Source: 66-474 sp040255405 (GTDB lineage: Bacteria > Pseudomonadota > Gammaproteobacteria > Xanthomonadales > Rhodanobacteraceae). Taken from it: a stretch of 64,000 bases of DNA. A program made the translations under genes and the position numbers. The notes below the pieces were generated by a model. The model was given only the letters and a program-made list of their open reading frames with translations, searched no databases and was not told the origin of the DNA. Below, piece after piece: positions 35,301-43,459 of this stretch. The stretch is taken from assembly GCA_040255405.1 (NCBI GenBank), contig JBDZUX010000005.1:1-64000 (forward strand), in the 5' to 3' direction. Position 1 is the stretch's first letter, and every line of letters starts with the position of its first letter.

Positions 35301-38300
35301 GCCTGTTCCGCCGCCACGCGTTCGGCTTCGGCCTGTTCGGCGGCGAGGCGTTCCTGCTCGGCCTTTTCCGCAGCCAGCCGGTCGGCCTCTTCGCGCGCAG
35401 CCAGGGCGTCGGCGTCGTCTTCGGTGGGCAAGGTGGAGACGGCGGCCAATCCGACAGCCGTGACAACCTCGCCCGGTTCCTCGTCGAGCGCCAACCCGGC
35501 CTCGGCCTCGAGTTCAAGCTCCGCGAACGAAACTCGCGGTGCGCCGAATGGCGCGGCTTCGGGCCAGCGGTCGCGCAACGCCTCCAGCCGCTCGGTCAGT
35601 GCGGTGGTGTCCGGCACGTCGGGAACCGGCGCGTCGAATTGCGCCATCACGTGATCGGTCATCGCGACCGCGTCGCGCATCGCGTCGCAGCCTTCGCGAT
35701 CGAGCGGGGCGTCGGCGCTGCGCACCCGCCGCACCCAGGATTCCATCGGCGCCAGCATGTTCGCCAGCATCTCGATGCCGACCATCGCAACGGCGCCGTG
35801 CAGCGTATGCACGGAGCGCATCAGTTCATCGTCCACCGGAACGTGGTGGTCGACATTGCGCGCCAGGTACCCGCGCAGGTTGTCGAGATGCTGGCCCACT
35901 TCGGTGCGCAGCACGTCCAGCAGGATCGGATCCACCACCGGCAATCCGGTCTCCGGCGAGGTGATGACGTGCTCCGGCGTAACGACCGGCGCCACCGCCT
36001 CCGCCGCGGGTTCGCTCGCCGGGACCCAGCGGCGCACGGTGCGCACGGTCTTGCGGTAACCCTGGATCAGGTCGGCGATGCACGCCGGCTCGCCGGCGGC
36101 GAGCTTGTCGGCGGTCTGCATGATCGCGCCGAGCGGCGGATCCAGCGTGACCGGACGCCCTTGGAGGCCGGCATGCAATTTCGGCAGCGTCGCCACCGCG
36201 GCGTCCACCACGCCCTGCACGTTGGGGTCGGGCTGGATGGTGCGATCGAGCACGCGGTTCAGCATGTTCTCGATCTTCCAGCTGAATTCGCCCAGTGCGG
36301 CCGCACCGACCAGGCGTCCCGACCCTTTCAGCGTATGGAACGAACGCCGCACGTTCTTGAGCGTGTCGAGGTCTTCCGGATGGGTCTTCCATGCCGGCAG
36401 GTTGACGTTGATGTTGGCGATTTCCTCGCCGACTTCCTCGATGAAGACTTCGCGGATTTCCGCGTCGATGCCCGCGGCATCCTGGAACGACGTGTCGACC
36501 GGCGCGGTACCGTCCGTCTCGGCCGGTTCCAGCACTTCCTCTTCGACATCGACCCAGCGGCCGGGTCCGACGCCGGGCACCACGGGTTCCGCGCGCGCGG
36601 CTTCCGCATCGCTGATCGCCGCGACCGGAATGTCGACCGCGATCGGCACGCCTTTGCCGATCGGCACGGCAGGCACGACGGGCGCCGGGGTGACGACCGC
36701 GGTTTCCGCGGCACCGGCGGCCACGGCCGGGGCCGTCGGCTCGCGCCGCGCGGGAAGTGGCCAGTAATGGAGTTTGTCCAGGCTGTGCTGGGCCGCATCG
36801 AGGATGCGGTTGTCGCTGGCGCTCGAATCGCGCCCGATCTCGAGGTAGTACTCGACGCTGGCCATCGCGTCGGCCAGCGTGTCCATGTCGTCGACGGTGG
36901 GCACGTTGCCGTCGGCGATCAGCTCGTTGCCGATGTAGCGGTCGATGCCGTCCACCAGTTCCGCCGGGCGCTCCAGGTTGAGGATGCGCAGCGCACCCGA
37001 AACCTCGGCAAGCAGCTTCGGCACGTCCGCGAGCTGGGCGTGCGACCAGGACGATTCGATGAAGGCGGTGATGTGGTCCTTGACGCGGCCGAGGTTGGTG
37101 CCCGCTTCACGCATCAGCGTGCGCATGATCTTGCGCGCTTCGCTGGAGGGCAGCGTGTCACCGGATGATTCGGTGGCGCCCAGGTACTCGATGTGCTCGT
37201 CCAGCGAAGCGTCGACGTACAACAGCGCGCTGGCGACGTCGAGGATGATCTCGGGCTTCGCCTCGCGCTTGCCGTCGATGACGTCGGCGATCACCTTGCG
37301 CTGGTCGCCGATCATCCTGGCCGGCGATTCCAGTCCCAGCATCGCCAGGGTGTCGCCGACGCGATGCAGGGTTTCGACCTGCGGCGCCAGTTGCTGCGGA
37401 CTGCGGTCCTCGCGGCGCAGGAAAATGTCCAGGCCTTCCTTGACGCGCAGCAAGTCCTCGCGCACCGCCTTGGCGACGGTGTCGAGCAGCGCGCGGTTGC
37501 GGCCCGACATCGCCGCGCGTGCACGTTCCAGTTCTTCGGCCGACGGCACCATCCGGTCGAGTGCGAAGCACTGCGCGACCGCTTCGGTGCGGCCGGGGCC
37601 GGGCGTCGCGTGCGCGACGGAAAACAGCAAGCCGCGCACGAGCTCGCGCGCGTCCTCGTCGCCGCACACGTCCTCGCCCTGGTCCTGCATGTGGCGGATC
37701 GTGCGATCGAGATGGCCGAACTGCTGGCGCAGGCTGGCGAGATGGTGATCCAGGCGGCCCTGCTGCAAGGCCTCCAGCACGCCACCGGCCACCCACCACA
37801 GGCGGCGCGCGGCTTCGGCATGGCACGCCGCGCGGAGCTCGTCCATGCAGTCGCGCATGTCGGCGAAATTGGGTTGCCTGCCCTGGGTCCAGGCGAGCAA
37901 CTGCACCTGGAAACGGGCGCGCACCTGCGTGGTGCGCTGACGCAAGTCGGCGAACGGATAGGCCACCCGCGCACCCGACGCTTCCGGCGGCAGCGGGCGA
38001 TCGATGTCGGGATGGAACAGCACGCGCTGGTCGACGGGTTCCGCACCGCGCGCGTCGCGCAATTCGTTGAGCAGCGGCAGCAGGACGATCGGAATGTCCT
38101 TGTGACCGCTTTCGATCAGGTCGAGGTAATCGGGCAACTGCACCAGCCCGCGCATCAGCGCGCCGAACGCCTCGTCGCGGTCGGCGACCTTGCCGTCCAG
38201 CACCGACTGCGCCAGATGCTCCATCTCCTGGTCGAGTTCAGCGGCGCCGTACAGCTCGACCATGCGCAAGGTGCCGAGCACCTGGTGCAGCAGGCCCACG

Positions 38301-38551
38301 CAGCTTTGCATCAGGCGCGCGTCCTCGGCATCCTCCGCGTAGGCTTCCAGCGCCTGCCGGGCTTCCGACAACAACTGGTCGATCTGCGGCTTGATCCAAC
38401 CGAGGGTCGAGAAATCGATGTGCTCTTCGAGTTGCATCGTCGCTTTCCGCACACTGCCGCCGGCGCCACGCTCCACGACCGCGTCGGGCACGACGGCAAC
38501 CAGGCCGGCTTCGCCGGTAGCCGTGGTCATGATGTCGTCGCCTGCGGTCAT
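32312..38551 (-). CDS. chpA: ChpA/PilL hybrid chemotaxis histidine kinase of the type IV pilus system
   Basis: This 2079-aa CheA-like hybrid has an N-terminal Pil-Chp region; phosphotransfer domains with His739 (SFHTLKGSGR), His915 (SVHTLHGAV) and His1327 (NLHTLKGGA); a repeat linker (1057-1256); a dimerisation region; a kinase ATP-binding domain near 1640-1780 (HMLRNALAHGIEDP, DDGGGFD, GRGVGMDVV, GRGTTFNIRLPF); a CheW-like domain; and a C-terminal receiver with Asp2007 in MLLDIEMPRMDG. Known ChpA controls twitching and surface sensing through PilG and PilH. GAGGGG lies just before the ATG. The gene lies 18 nt downstream of pilJ. Confidence 0.95.
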   Translation of the reverse strand: MTAGDDIMTTATGEAGLVAVVPDAVVERGAGGSVRKATMQLEEHIDFSTLGWIKPQIDQLLSEARQALEAYAEDAEDARLMQSCVGLLHQVLGTLRMVELYGAAELDQEMEHLAQSVLDGKVADRDEAFGALMRGLVQLPDYLDLIESGHKDIPIVLLPLLNELRDARGAEPVDQRVLFHPDIDRPLPPEASGARVAYPFADLRQRTTQVRARFQVQLLAWTQGRQPNFADMRDCMDELRAACHAEAARRLWWVAGGVLEALQQGRLDHHLASLRQQFGHLDRTIRHMQDQGEDVCGDEDARELVRGLLFSVAHATPGPGRTEAVAQCFALDRMVPSAEELERARAAMSGRNRALLDTVAKAVREDLLRVKEGLDIFLRREDRSPQQLAPQVETLHRVGDTLAMLGLESPARMIGDQRKVIADVIDGKREAKPEIILDVASALLYVDASLDEHIEYLGATESSGDTLPSSEARKIMRTLMREAGTNLGRVKDHITAFIESSWSHAQLADVPKLLAEVSGALRILNLERPAELVDGIDRYIGNELIADGNVPTVDDMDTLADAMASVEYYLEIGRDSSASDNRILDAAQHSLDKLHYWPLPARREPTAPAVAAGAAETAVVTPAPVVPAVPIGKGVPIAVDIPVAAISDAEAARAEPVVPGVGPGRWVDVEEEVLEPAETDGTAPVDTSFQDAAGIDAEIREVFIEEVGEEIANINVNLPAWKTHPEDLDTLKNVRRSFHTLKGSGRLVGAAALGEFSWKIENMLNRVLDRTIQPDPNVQGVVDAAVATLPKLHAGLQGRPVTLDPPLGAIMQTADKLAAGEPACIADLIQGYRKTVRTVRRWVPASEPAAEAVAPVVTPEHVITSPETGLPVVDPILLDVLRTEVGQHLDNLRGYLARNVDHHVPVDDELMRSVHTLHGAVAMVGIEMLANMLAPMESWVRRVRSADAPLDREGCDAMRDAVAMTDHVMAQFDAPVPDVPDTTALTERLEALRDRWPEAAPFGAPRVSFAELELEAEAGLALDEEPGEVVTAVGLAAVSTLPTEDDADALAAREEADRLAAEKAEQERLAAEQAEAERVAAEQAEQARIAAEQAEQERLSAEQAEQERIAADQAEAERVAAEQAEQERIAAERAEAERVAAEQAEAERLAAEQAEQERVAAERAEQERLAAERAEHERLAAEQAEAERLAAEQAERERVAAEQAEAERLAAERAEQERLAAEQAEAERLAAEQAERERIAAEQAEAERIATARAQAERDIAAAALPAFPDDPQPDGPLDIPGLDPELVSLFTEEGGELLDSSDGLMAAMRDAPDDVECIRGLQRNLHTLKGGARVVGIAAVGDLAHAMETLLEKIGDRKRPVEPIEIDSLERAFDRLHDLVERVVQNRAVATPANAVERFNALAAGRPIADASGTVTTPSLESAPDRAGAEPATEAVPAPPPRVAPQFVETDVQAPAELIRVRSDLLDSLVNAAGEASIYRARLEQQVGNFRFNLVELNQTVARLREQLRKLEIETETQILSRYQRENEAGEGATFDPLELDRFSNLQQYSRALAESVSDLASIQDILDDQARQSETLLLQQSRVNSDLQDGLMRTRMVPFESLVPNLRRTLRGAADELGKRAQLRVEGAQGEMDRNVLERMKAPFEHMLRNALAHGIEDPAQRVAIGKPMEGTVTIHVGRQGTEVLVRVTDDGGGFDRDAIRAKAIERGLLQADVPVSDAELFNFVLQTGFSTASEVSQIAGRGVGMDVVANEIRQLGGSLTIESERGRGTTFNIRLPFTLAVTQAITVRAGDTTFAVPMTSVQAVSRIPREEMEARMAGDDRTIEYAGAPYQLYELSELLGLGASHAVEDSTGQLPLLMVRAGDLRAAIHIDTVIGSREIVVKPVGPQISNVPGMFGATIMGDGSVMLILDPAPLVRHFVAKQSVLVTVAETAGPGDAEPLQPALAPRMDEAGPRLVMVVDDSITMRKVTTRVLEREQLEVVTAKDGVDALEQLQERVPDVMLLDIEMPRMDGYELATHMKNDARFRHVPIIMITSRTGEKHRQRAFEIGVERYLGKPYSEADLLRHVNEMLEARHA
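34784..35383 (-). repeat. twenty in-frame 30-bp repeats in chpA
   Basis: This block encodes twenty copies of a 10-residue unit, consensus ERLAAEQAEQ with R/K/Q and A/Q/R/H exchanges, as residues 1057-1256 of ChpA. Copies differ by synonymous and conservative changes. The composition predicts a long charged alpha-helix between the second and third phosphotransfer domains. Such arrays can change copy number by replication slippage. Confidence 0.95.
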
Positions 38552-38569
38552 GGCCCCTCCTCGTACCGC

Positions 38570-40570
38570 TTAGGCCGGCAGCTTGAAGTCGGCCACCGAG
38601 CGGCGCAGCTCCTGTGCGAGTTGCGCAAGGTTGCCGATCGATTCCGCGGTCTGGTTGGCGCCCACCGAAGTCTGCGCGGTGATCTGCTGAATCGAGCTCA
38701 TCGTCGACGAGATGTTGGTGGCCGCCGCCGACTGCTGCTTGGCTGCGCTGGAGATGCCCTGAATCAAACCGGCGAGATTGTTCGACACCTTTTCGATTTC
38801 GCCCAGCGCGGTGCCGGCATCCTCGGCCAGGCGCGCACCGTTCACCACCTGGGTGGTGGTCTGTTCCATCGAGCTGACCGCTTCGACGGTATCGGACTGA
38901 ATGGTCTGCACCAGCGTTTCGATGCGCTTGGTGGCACCCGTCGCGCGTTCGGCCAGTCGCTGCACTTCGTCCGCGACCACCGCGAAGCCGCGGCCCGCCT
39001 CACCCGCCGAGGCCGCCTGAATGGCCGCGTTCAAGGCCAGAATGTTGGTCTGCTCGGCGATGTCGTTGATGAGCTCGACGATCGAACCGATTTCCTGCGA
39101 GGACTCGCCGAGCCGCTTGATGCGCTTGGAGGTTTCCTGGATCTGCTCGCGGATCGAATCCATGCCGCTGATCGTCTGGCGCACGATCTGCGCGCCGTTG
39201 GAGGCGATCTGCACCGAGCGCTGCGCCACTTCCGCACTGTCTGCGGAGTTGCGCGACACCTGGTCGATGGAGACCGCCATCTCGTTGATCTTGGCCGAGG
39301 CCGAGGTGATCTGTTCGGCCTGCTGGTTGGCCGCGTCCGCCAGGTGCTTGGCGGTGGCCTGGGTTTCCTGGGCGGCGGACGACACCCGCACGGCCGTCTC
39401 GTTGATCGTGGTCACCAGCGAGCGCAGCGCCTCGACCGCGAAGTTCACCGAGTCCGCGATCGCGCCGGTGATGTCTTCGGTCACGGTGGCCTTCACCGTC
39501 AGGTCGCCTTCGGCGAGCGTGCCCATCTCGTCCAGCAAGCGCATGATGGCCTGCTGGTTGCGTTCGTTGAGGCTGCGGCTTTCGGCCGAACGCTTGCGCT
39601 CGGTACGGATGAAGTTGAGCGCCAGGATCACCGCCAGCACCGCCGCGGCGACCGCGCCGAGCAAGCCCCACCACACGTTCGGGAATGGGCGGGTCTGCGG
39701 CAGGTTGCCGAGCGCGTTGGAAACTGCGTTGGCCTTCAGCAACACGTCCTGCGAATCGACCGAGGCCTGGGTCGCGGCGTTCTTCACCGTCACCAGCGTT
39801 GGCGCCGCGGCGATCACCTTCTGCACCGGCGCTTCGAGGCCGCTCCACGAATTCTGCACGTCACCGAGCAGTTTGGACGCTTCGCCACCGGCACCTTCCG
39901 CCAGCTGCTTCAGGGTGTCGCCGTAATTGGTGGAGTCGAGGGCGAGGCCATTGGCAGCGGACGCCGAGTCGGCGCCGCCCTGCAGCACGTCGCCGACGCG
40001 GCGGATCAGGCGGTCACCCGACACCATCAGTTGCGAGGCGGTGTAGATGCTGGAAGTCGATCCCCTGGACTGCAGGATGCTGATGACCTGGTTGATCTTG
40101 GAGTTCAGGTCCGGCATCTGCTGGTTGAAGGTCGCGGCCTGCGACGCGGAATCGAGCACCGCGTCCTTGTTGGCCTCGATCTTGCCAAGATCGGCATTCA
40201 ACTGGTTCCACGACTTCGTCAGGGCGGCCATCGGTTGACGCACCCCGATCGCGTCGACATAGGCCGGCAGACCGGTTGCCGGGTCACCCTGGTTCAGGTG
40301 GTTGACCGCCGCGGCGATCGCCGCGCGCGTGCTGGTCAACTCCTTGAAGGCGTCGATGTTGCCGTTGGCGGCCTGCAGCGCGAAGTTCGCGACCTGCTGC
40401 GAGTTCACCTGGATCTGCGTGGTGAGCTGCGCGGCCGAACGGTCCTGGCTGTCGTGCCGGTTCAGCAGGAAAAAGTCGGCGCCGGCGAGGATGATCGCCA
40501 GCAGCAACAGGATGATCAGCCAGGTCTGCAGGGACGCGCCCTTGCGTGCTGCTCCGGAATTCGCGCTCAT
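38570..40570 (-). CDS. pilJ: type IV pilus methyl-accepting chemoreceptor
   Basis: This 666-aa receptor has TM1 (LQTWLIILLLLAIILAGADFFLL, about 14-36), a periplasmic domain, TM2 near residues 310-330 (WWGLLGAVAAAVLAVILALNFI), HAMP-like sequence, and the signalling hairpin around residues 505-550 with DIAEQTNILALNAAIQAASAGEAGRGFAVVADEV. PilJ is the pilus-linked sensor of the Pil-Chp pathway. I chose the ATG at 40570; a GTG nine bases upstream is possible. The C-terminus lacks a pentapeptide tether for CheR. Confidence 0.95.
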   Translation of the reverse strand: MSANSGAARKGASLQTWLIILLLLAIILAGADFFLLNRHDSQDRSAAQLTTQIQVNSQQVANFALQAANGNIDAFKELTSTRAAIAAAVNHLNQGDPATGLPAYVDAIGVRQPMAALTKSWNQLNADLGKIEANKDAVLDSASQAATFNQQMPDLNSKINQVISILQSRGSTSSIYTASQLMVSGDRLIRRVGDVLQGGADSASAANGLALDSTNYGDTLKQLAEGAGGEASKLLGDVQNSWSGLEAPVQKVIAAAPTLVTVKNAATQASVDSQDVLLKANAVSNALGNLPQTRPFPNVWWGLLGAVAAAVLAVILALNFIRTERKRSAESRSLNERNQQAIMRLLDEMGTLAEGDLTVKATVTEDITGAIADSVNFAVEALRSLVTTINETAVRVSSAAQETQATAKHLADAANQQAEQITSASAKINEMAVSIDQVSRNSADSAEVAQRSVQIASNGAQIVRQTISGMDSIREQIQETSKRIKRLGESSQEIGSIVELINDIAEQTNILALNAAIQAASAGEAGRGFAVVADEVQRLAERATGATKRIETLVQTIQSDTVEAVSSMEQTTTQVVNGARLAEDAGTALGEIEKVSNNLAGLIQGISSAAKQQSAAATNISSTMSSIQQITAQTSVGANQTAESIGNLAQLAQELRRSVADFKLPA

Positions 40571-40631
40571 GATTCCCACCTCGTTGCCAGGTTTGTCGCT
40601 TGCATTGCTTTTGCCCCGTCGTCAGCTGATT

Positions 40632-40679
40632 CGGAGCGGCTGTTGTTGAAAGCCAGGCCAGGGATGGCCGTTCTGGTGT
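40632..40679 (+). repeat. 48-bp interspersed repeat, copy 1
   Basis: CGGAGCGGCTGTTGTTGAAAG is followed by the near-palindromic core CAGGCCAGGGATGGCC and GTTCTGGTGT. About 85 percent of positions match, by eye, the reverse complement of 45149-45196. It lies in the 186-nt gap between pilI and pilJ, the only sizeable gap in the Pil-Chp operon. Confidence 0.7.
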
Positions 40680-40756
40680 CCATGGTCCGCACTCCCCTCA
40701 ATACCTCGAAGCACCCGACGAAACAGCGATCATGGAGGATCGCAAAAACAAGACCG

Positions 40757-41395
40757 CTAGATTCCCGCGTGCTGGAATTCCGCCGCGTGCGTCAACTCCA
40801 CCATGCTGAACCGGCCCAGCCGCACCGGACCCATCGTGACGTTCTCGGTCACGAAGCGCGCCAGGCGCGCATCGGCCTCGCCCTCCGCGTCGACGCGATC
40901 GGCATCGGTCAGGTTGCGCTGGCCCAGCAATTCATCGACCAGCAGCCCGACATTGCCGCCGTTTTGTTTCACCACCAGCACGCGCGCGCGCCCGGTGACA
41001 TGGGTGCGCTGCTCGAACAGGAACTGTTTCAGGTCCACCAGCGCGATCAGGTTGCCGCGCACGTTGGCGACGCCGAGCATCCACGAACGAGTGGAGGGGA
41101 TACTGGTGACCGGCGGCGGCTGCATCAGGATTTCGCTGACTTCGTCGATGCCGCTGACGAAATGGTGGTCGCCCACGCGAAAACCGATCGCACGCCACAG
41201 CCCAGGCGCCTCGATCTGTTCGGGCACGCCCGGATCATGTTCGAGGCTGCGGCTTTCATAGGCAGCCAGCAGCGCGTACGCGCCGGCCGGCTGCAGGATT
41301 TCCAGAGCTTCCCCCGTGACCGATGCCGCCGGCTGCGCCCGCCGCGCGCTGCCGGTGCGATGGCCGATTTTTTCGTGGGAGCGCTTCTTGTTCAT
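40757..41395 (-). CDS. pilI: CheW-type adaptor of the type IV pilus chemosensory system
   Basis: This 212-aa protein has a CheW domain: LWRAIGFRVGDHHFVSGIDEVSEILMQPPPVTSIPSTRSWMLGVANVRGNLIALVDLKQFLFEQ, then RVLVVKQNGGNVGLLVDELLGQRNL. An N-terminal basic segment (MNKKRSHEKIGHRTGS) precedes it. PilI couples PilJ to ChpA. The start lies 5 nt after the pilH stop. Confidence 0.92.
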   Translation of the reverse strand: MNKKRSHEKIGHRTGSARRAQPAASVTGEALEILQPAGAYALLAAYESRSLEHDPGVPEQIEAPGLWRAIGFRVGDHHFVSGIDEVSEILMQPPPVTSIPSTRSWMLGVANVRGNLIALVDLKQFLFEQRTHVTGRARVLVVKQNGGNVGLLVDELLGQRNLTDADRVDAEGEADARLARFVTENVTMGPVRLGRFSMVELTHAAEFQHAGI

Positions 41396-41400
41396 CGTCG

Positions 41401-41772
41401 CTAGGCTTGCGCCGCAAGGTGCTTGCTGACGTTGGCGACCAGATCCTTCTCGCTGACCGGCTTCACCAGGACGTCCTTGGCACCCTGGCGCATGCCCCAC
41501 ATGCGGTCGGTTTCCATGTTCTTGGTGGTGACGATCACCACCGGGATGGCACTGGTCTTCGGATCCTTGGTAAGACTGCGGGTGGCCTGGAAGCCGTTCA
41601 TGCCGGGCATGATCACGTCCATCAGCACGAGGTCGGGCTTGTCCTTCTGCGCGGCGGCGATGCCCGCCTCGGCGGTGCCGGCCGAGGTGACCTTGTGCCC
41701 CGCCCGCTCCAGCGCGCCGGAAAAAATCTTCACGTCGGTGGGCGAGTCGTCGATGATCAGGATGTGTGCCAT
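41401..41772 (-). CDS. pilH: twitching motility response regulator PilH
   Basis: This 123-aa protein is a stand-alone receiver. It starts MAHILIIDDSPTDVKIFSGALERAGH; Asp52 in LVLMDVIMPGMNGF is the phospho-acceptor; VTTKN and LVKPVSEKDL complete the site. PilH acts opposite PilG in Pil-Chp signalling. It lies 42 nt downstream of pilG and 5 nt upstream of pilI. Confidence 0.95.
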   Translation of the reverse strand: MAHILIIDDSPTDVKIFSGALERAGHKVTSAGTAEAGIAAAQKDKPDLVLMDVIMPGMNGFQATRSLTKDPKTSAIPVVIVTTKNMETDRMWGMRQGAKDVLVKPVSEKDLVANVSKHLAAQA

Positions 41773-41814
41773 TGCTTGGATTCCCCTGCGCGCATCACCA
41801 CAGTGGTGCATGCG

Positions 41815-42219
41815 TCATTTGTCGGCCGCGACATGCTGCCGGATCGCGTCCAGCAACTCGTCACGGGTGAAAGGTTTGGTGAGGTATTGCTCGGAACCCA
41901 CGATCCGGCCGCGCGCCTTGTCGAACAGGCCGTCCTTGGACGACAGCATGATCACGGGCGTGGAGCGGAATACGTGGTTGTTCTTGATCAGCGCGCAGGT
42001 CTGATAACCGTCCAGCCGCGGCATCATGATGTCCACGAAGATGATGTCGGGCCGCAGATCGGAAATCTTGGCCAGCGCCTCGAAGCCGTCCACGGCGGTC
42101 AATACCTCGGCGCCCTCCTTCTTCAGCAGGGTTTCGGCGGTACGGCGGATCGTCTTCGAGTCATCGATGACCATCACCTTCAGTCCGGCGAGGCCATCGT
42201 GGTTGACGTTTTCGTTCAC
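41815..42219 (-). CDS. pilG: twitching motility response regulator PilG
   Basis: This 134-aa receiver protein closely resembles PilG: GLKVMVIDDSKTIRRTAETLLKKEGAEVLTAVDGFEALAKI, Asp63 in IIFVDIMMPRLDGYQTCALIKNN, and VIMLSSKDGLFDKARGRIVGSEQYLTKPFTRDELL. I chose GTG at 42219 (AGGTGG upstream) because longer in-frame starts add sequence foreign to the family. PilG promotes pilus extension and, with ChpA, cAMP signalling in Pseudomonas. It is the first gene of the operon. Confidence 0.94.
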   Translation of the reverse strand: MNENVNHDGLAGLKVMVIDDSKTIRRTAETLLKKEGAEVLTAVDGFEALAKISDLRPDIIFVDIMMPRLDGYQTCALIKNNHVFRSTPVIMLSSKDGLFDKARGRIVGSEQYLTKPFTRDELLDAIRQHVAADK

Positions 42220-42258
42220 GGTCAGGGTTCCACCTCTTCGGGAGGCGGTGAGACTCCA

Positions 42259-42274
42259 TGCAACATGGATGCCA
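42259..42274 (-). promoter_or_regulatory. candidate sigma-54 (RpoN) promoter for the pil-chp operon
   Basis: On the minus strand the sequence TGGCATCCATGTTGCA has GG and GC separated by 10 nt, matching TGGCAC-N5-TTGCW except for one base. The predicted start is about 12 nt downstream, leaving a 5' leader of about 30 nt with AGGTGG before the GTG of pilG. Pilus genes are often RpoN-controlled. Confidence 0.55.
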
Positions 42275-42490
42275 CACCGCATGCCATTGTGACGGCCGTC
42301 ACGTTCGGTCCCGAACCTATCCTGCGATCCGTCCCCCTGCAGACGAACCCCCGGATGCCTGCTCAAGGCAAAGCCGTCCCTGTGCCAAGATACACCATGC
42401 GTGCCCCGGTTCGATGTGACGATTTGCGCTTTCATGGCGCCGCCGCCACATTCCGGTCCGCGGCGCCGACCCCTTGCCAACAACACGCCC

Positions 42491-43459
42491 ATGAACCTTA
42501 CTGTTGCGGTGCTGATGGACCCCATCAGCACGATCCATCCCGAAAAAGACACCACGCTGGCCCTGCTGCTGGAAGCGCAACGGCGCGGCCATGCGCTGCG
42601 CTACATGCTGCAGGGCGACGTGGCGGTGCGCGACGGCGTGGCCTGGGCGCGGCTGGCGCCGCTGGAGGTGCAGGACGACCGGGCCAGCTGGTTCACCCTG
42701 GGCGAAGCGCACTGGCAGCCGCTTGCCGATGGCATCGACATCGTGCTGGCACGCAAGGACCCGCCGTTCGATGCGCAGTTCCTGTACGACACGCTGGTGC
42801 TCGATCTCGCCGCGCGCGCCGGCGCACGCGTCATCAACGACCCGCAGGCGCTGCGCGATTACAACGAAAAACTCGCCGCACAGTGGTTTCCGCAGTGCTG
42901 CGCGCCGGCCCTGGTAGCGCGCGACCGCGGCGAACTGCGCCGCTTCGCACGCGAACATGGCGAAGTGGTGTTGAAGCCGCTGGACGGCATGGGCGGACGC
43001 GGCATCTTCAGGTCGCGCGGCGATGACCCCAACCTCAACTCGATCCTCGAGACGCTGGCTGGCGACGACCGCCGTTTCGTGATGGCGCAAAAATTCATCC
43101 CCGAAATCAGCCAGGGCGACAAGCGCATCCTGATGGTGGACGGCGAACCCGTGCCGTACGCGCTCGCGCGCATTCCGCAGGGCACCGACTTCCGGGGCAA
43201 CCTCGCGGCCGGCGGCCGCGGCGTGGGCCAGCCGCTGTCGGAACGCGATCGCTGGATCGCCGCCGAAGTGGGCCCGGAGCTGGCGCGGCGCGGCATCCTG
43301 TTTGCGGGGCTCGACGTGATCGGCGATTACCTCACCGAAGTCAACGTCACCTCGCCCACCTGCGCGCGCGAACTGGACGCGCAGTTCGGCTTGAACATCG
43401 CCGGCATGGTCTTCGACGCCATCGAAGCCACGGGCCCAGCGGGAACCGGCCGGCCGTGA
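42491..43459 (+). CDS. gshB: glutathione synthetase
   Basis: This 322-aa ATP-grasp enzyme joins gamma-glutamylcysteine and glycine. It begins MNLTVAVLMDPISTIHPEKDTTLALLLEAQRRGH, and shows VVLKPLDGMGGRGIF, QKFIPEISQGDKRILMVDGEPVPYALARIP, FRGNLAAGGRGVGQPL and TEVNVTSPTC, all diagnostic. The 271-nt region upstream is shared with pilG. The next gene begins inside its stop as GTGA. Confidence 0.97.
   Translation: MNLTVAVLMDPISTIHPEKDTTLALLLEAQRRGHALRYMLQGDVAVRDGVAWARLAPLEVQDDRASWFTLGEAHWQPLADGIDIVLARKDPPFDAQFLYDTLVLDLAARAGARVINDPQALRDYNEKLAAQWFPQCCAPALVARDRGELRRFAREHGEVVLKPLDGMGGRGIFRSRGDDPNLNSILETLAGDDRRFVMAQKFIPEISQGDKRILMVDGEPVPYALARIPQGTDFRGNLAAGGRGVGQPLSERDRWIAAEVGPELARRGILFAGLDVIGDYLTEVNVTSPTCARELDAQFGLNIAGMVFDAIEATGPAGTGRP

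Noticed and set aside
34784..35383. CRISPR-like or minisatellite array
   Set aside because: The 30-bp units are contiguous, without spacers, and stay in frame as protein repeats.
34211..37168. A 985-codon open frame opposite chpA, with repeated GLGLLG-like segments
   Set aside because: The repetition is only the antisense of the decapeptide array.
37193..41404. A 1403-codon open frame on the plus strand opposite chpA, pilJ and pilI
   Set aside because: It is rich in R, H, Q and D, has no known domain, and mirrors codon bias of the real minus-strand genes in GC-rich DNA.
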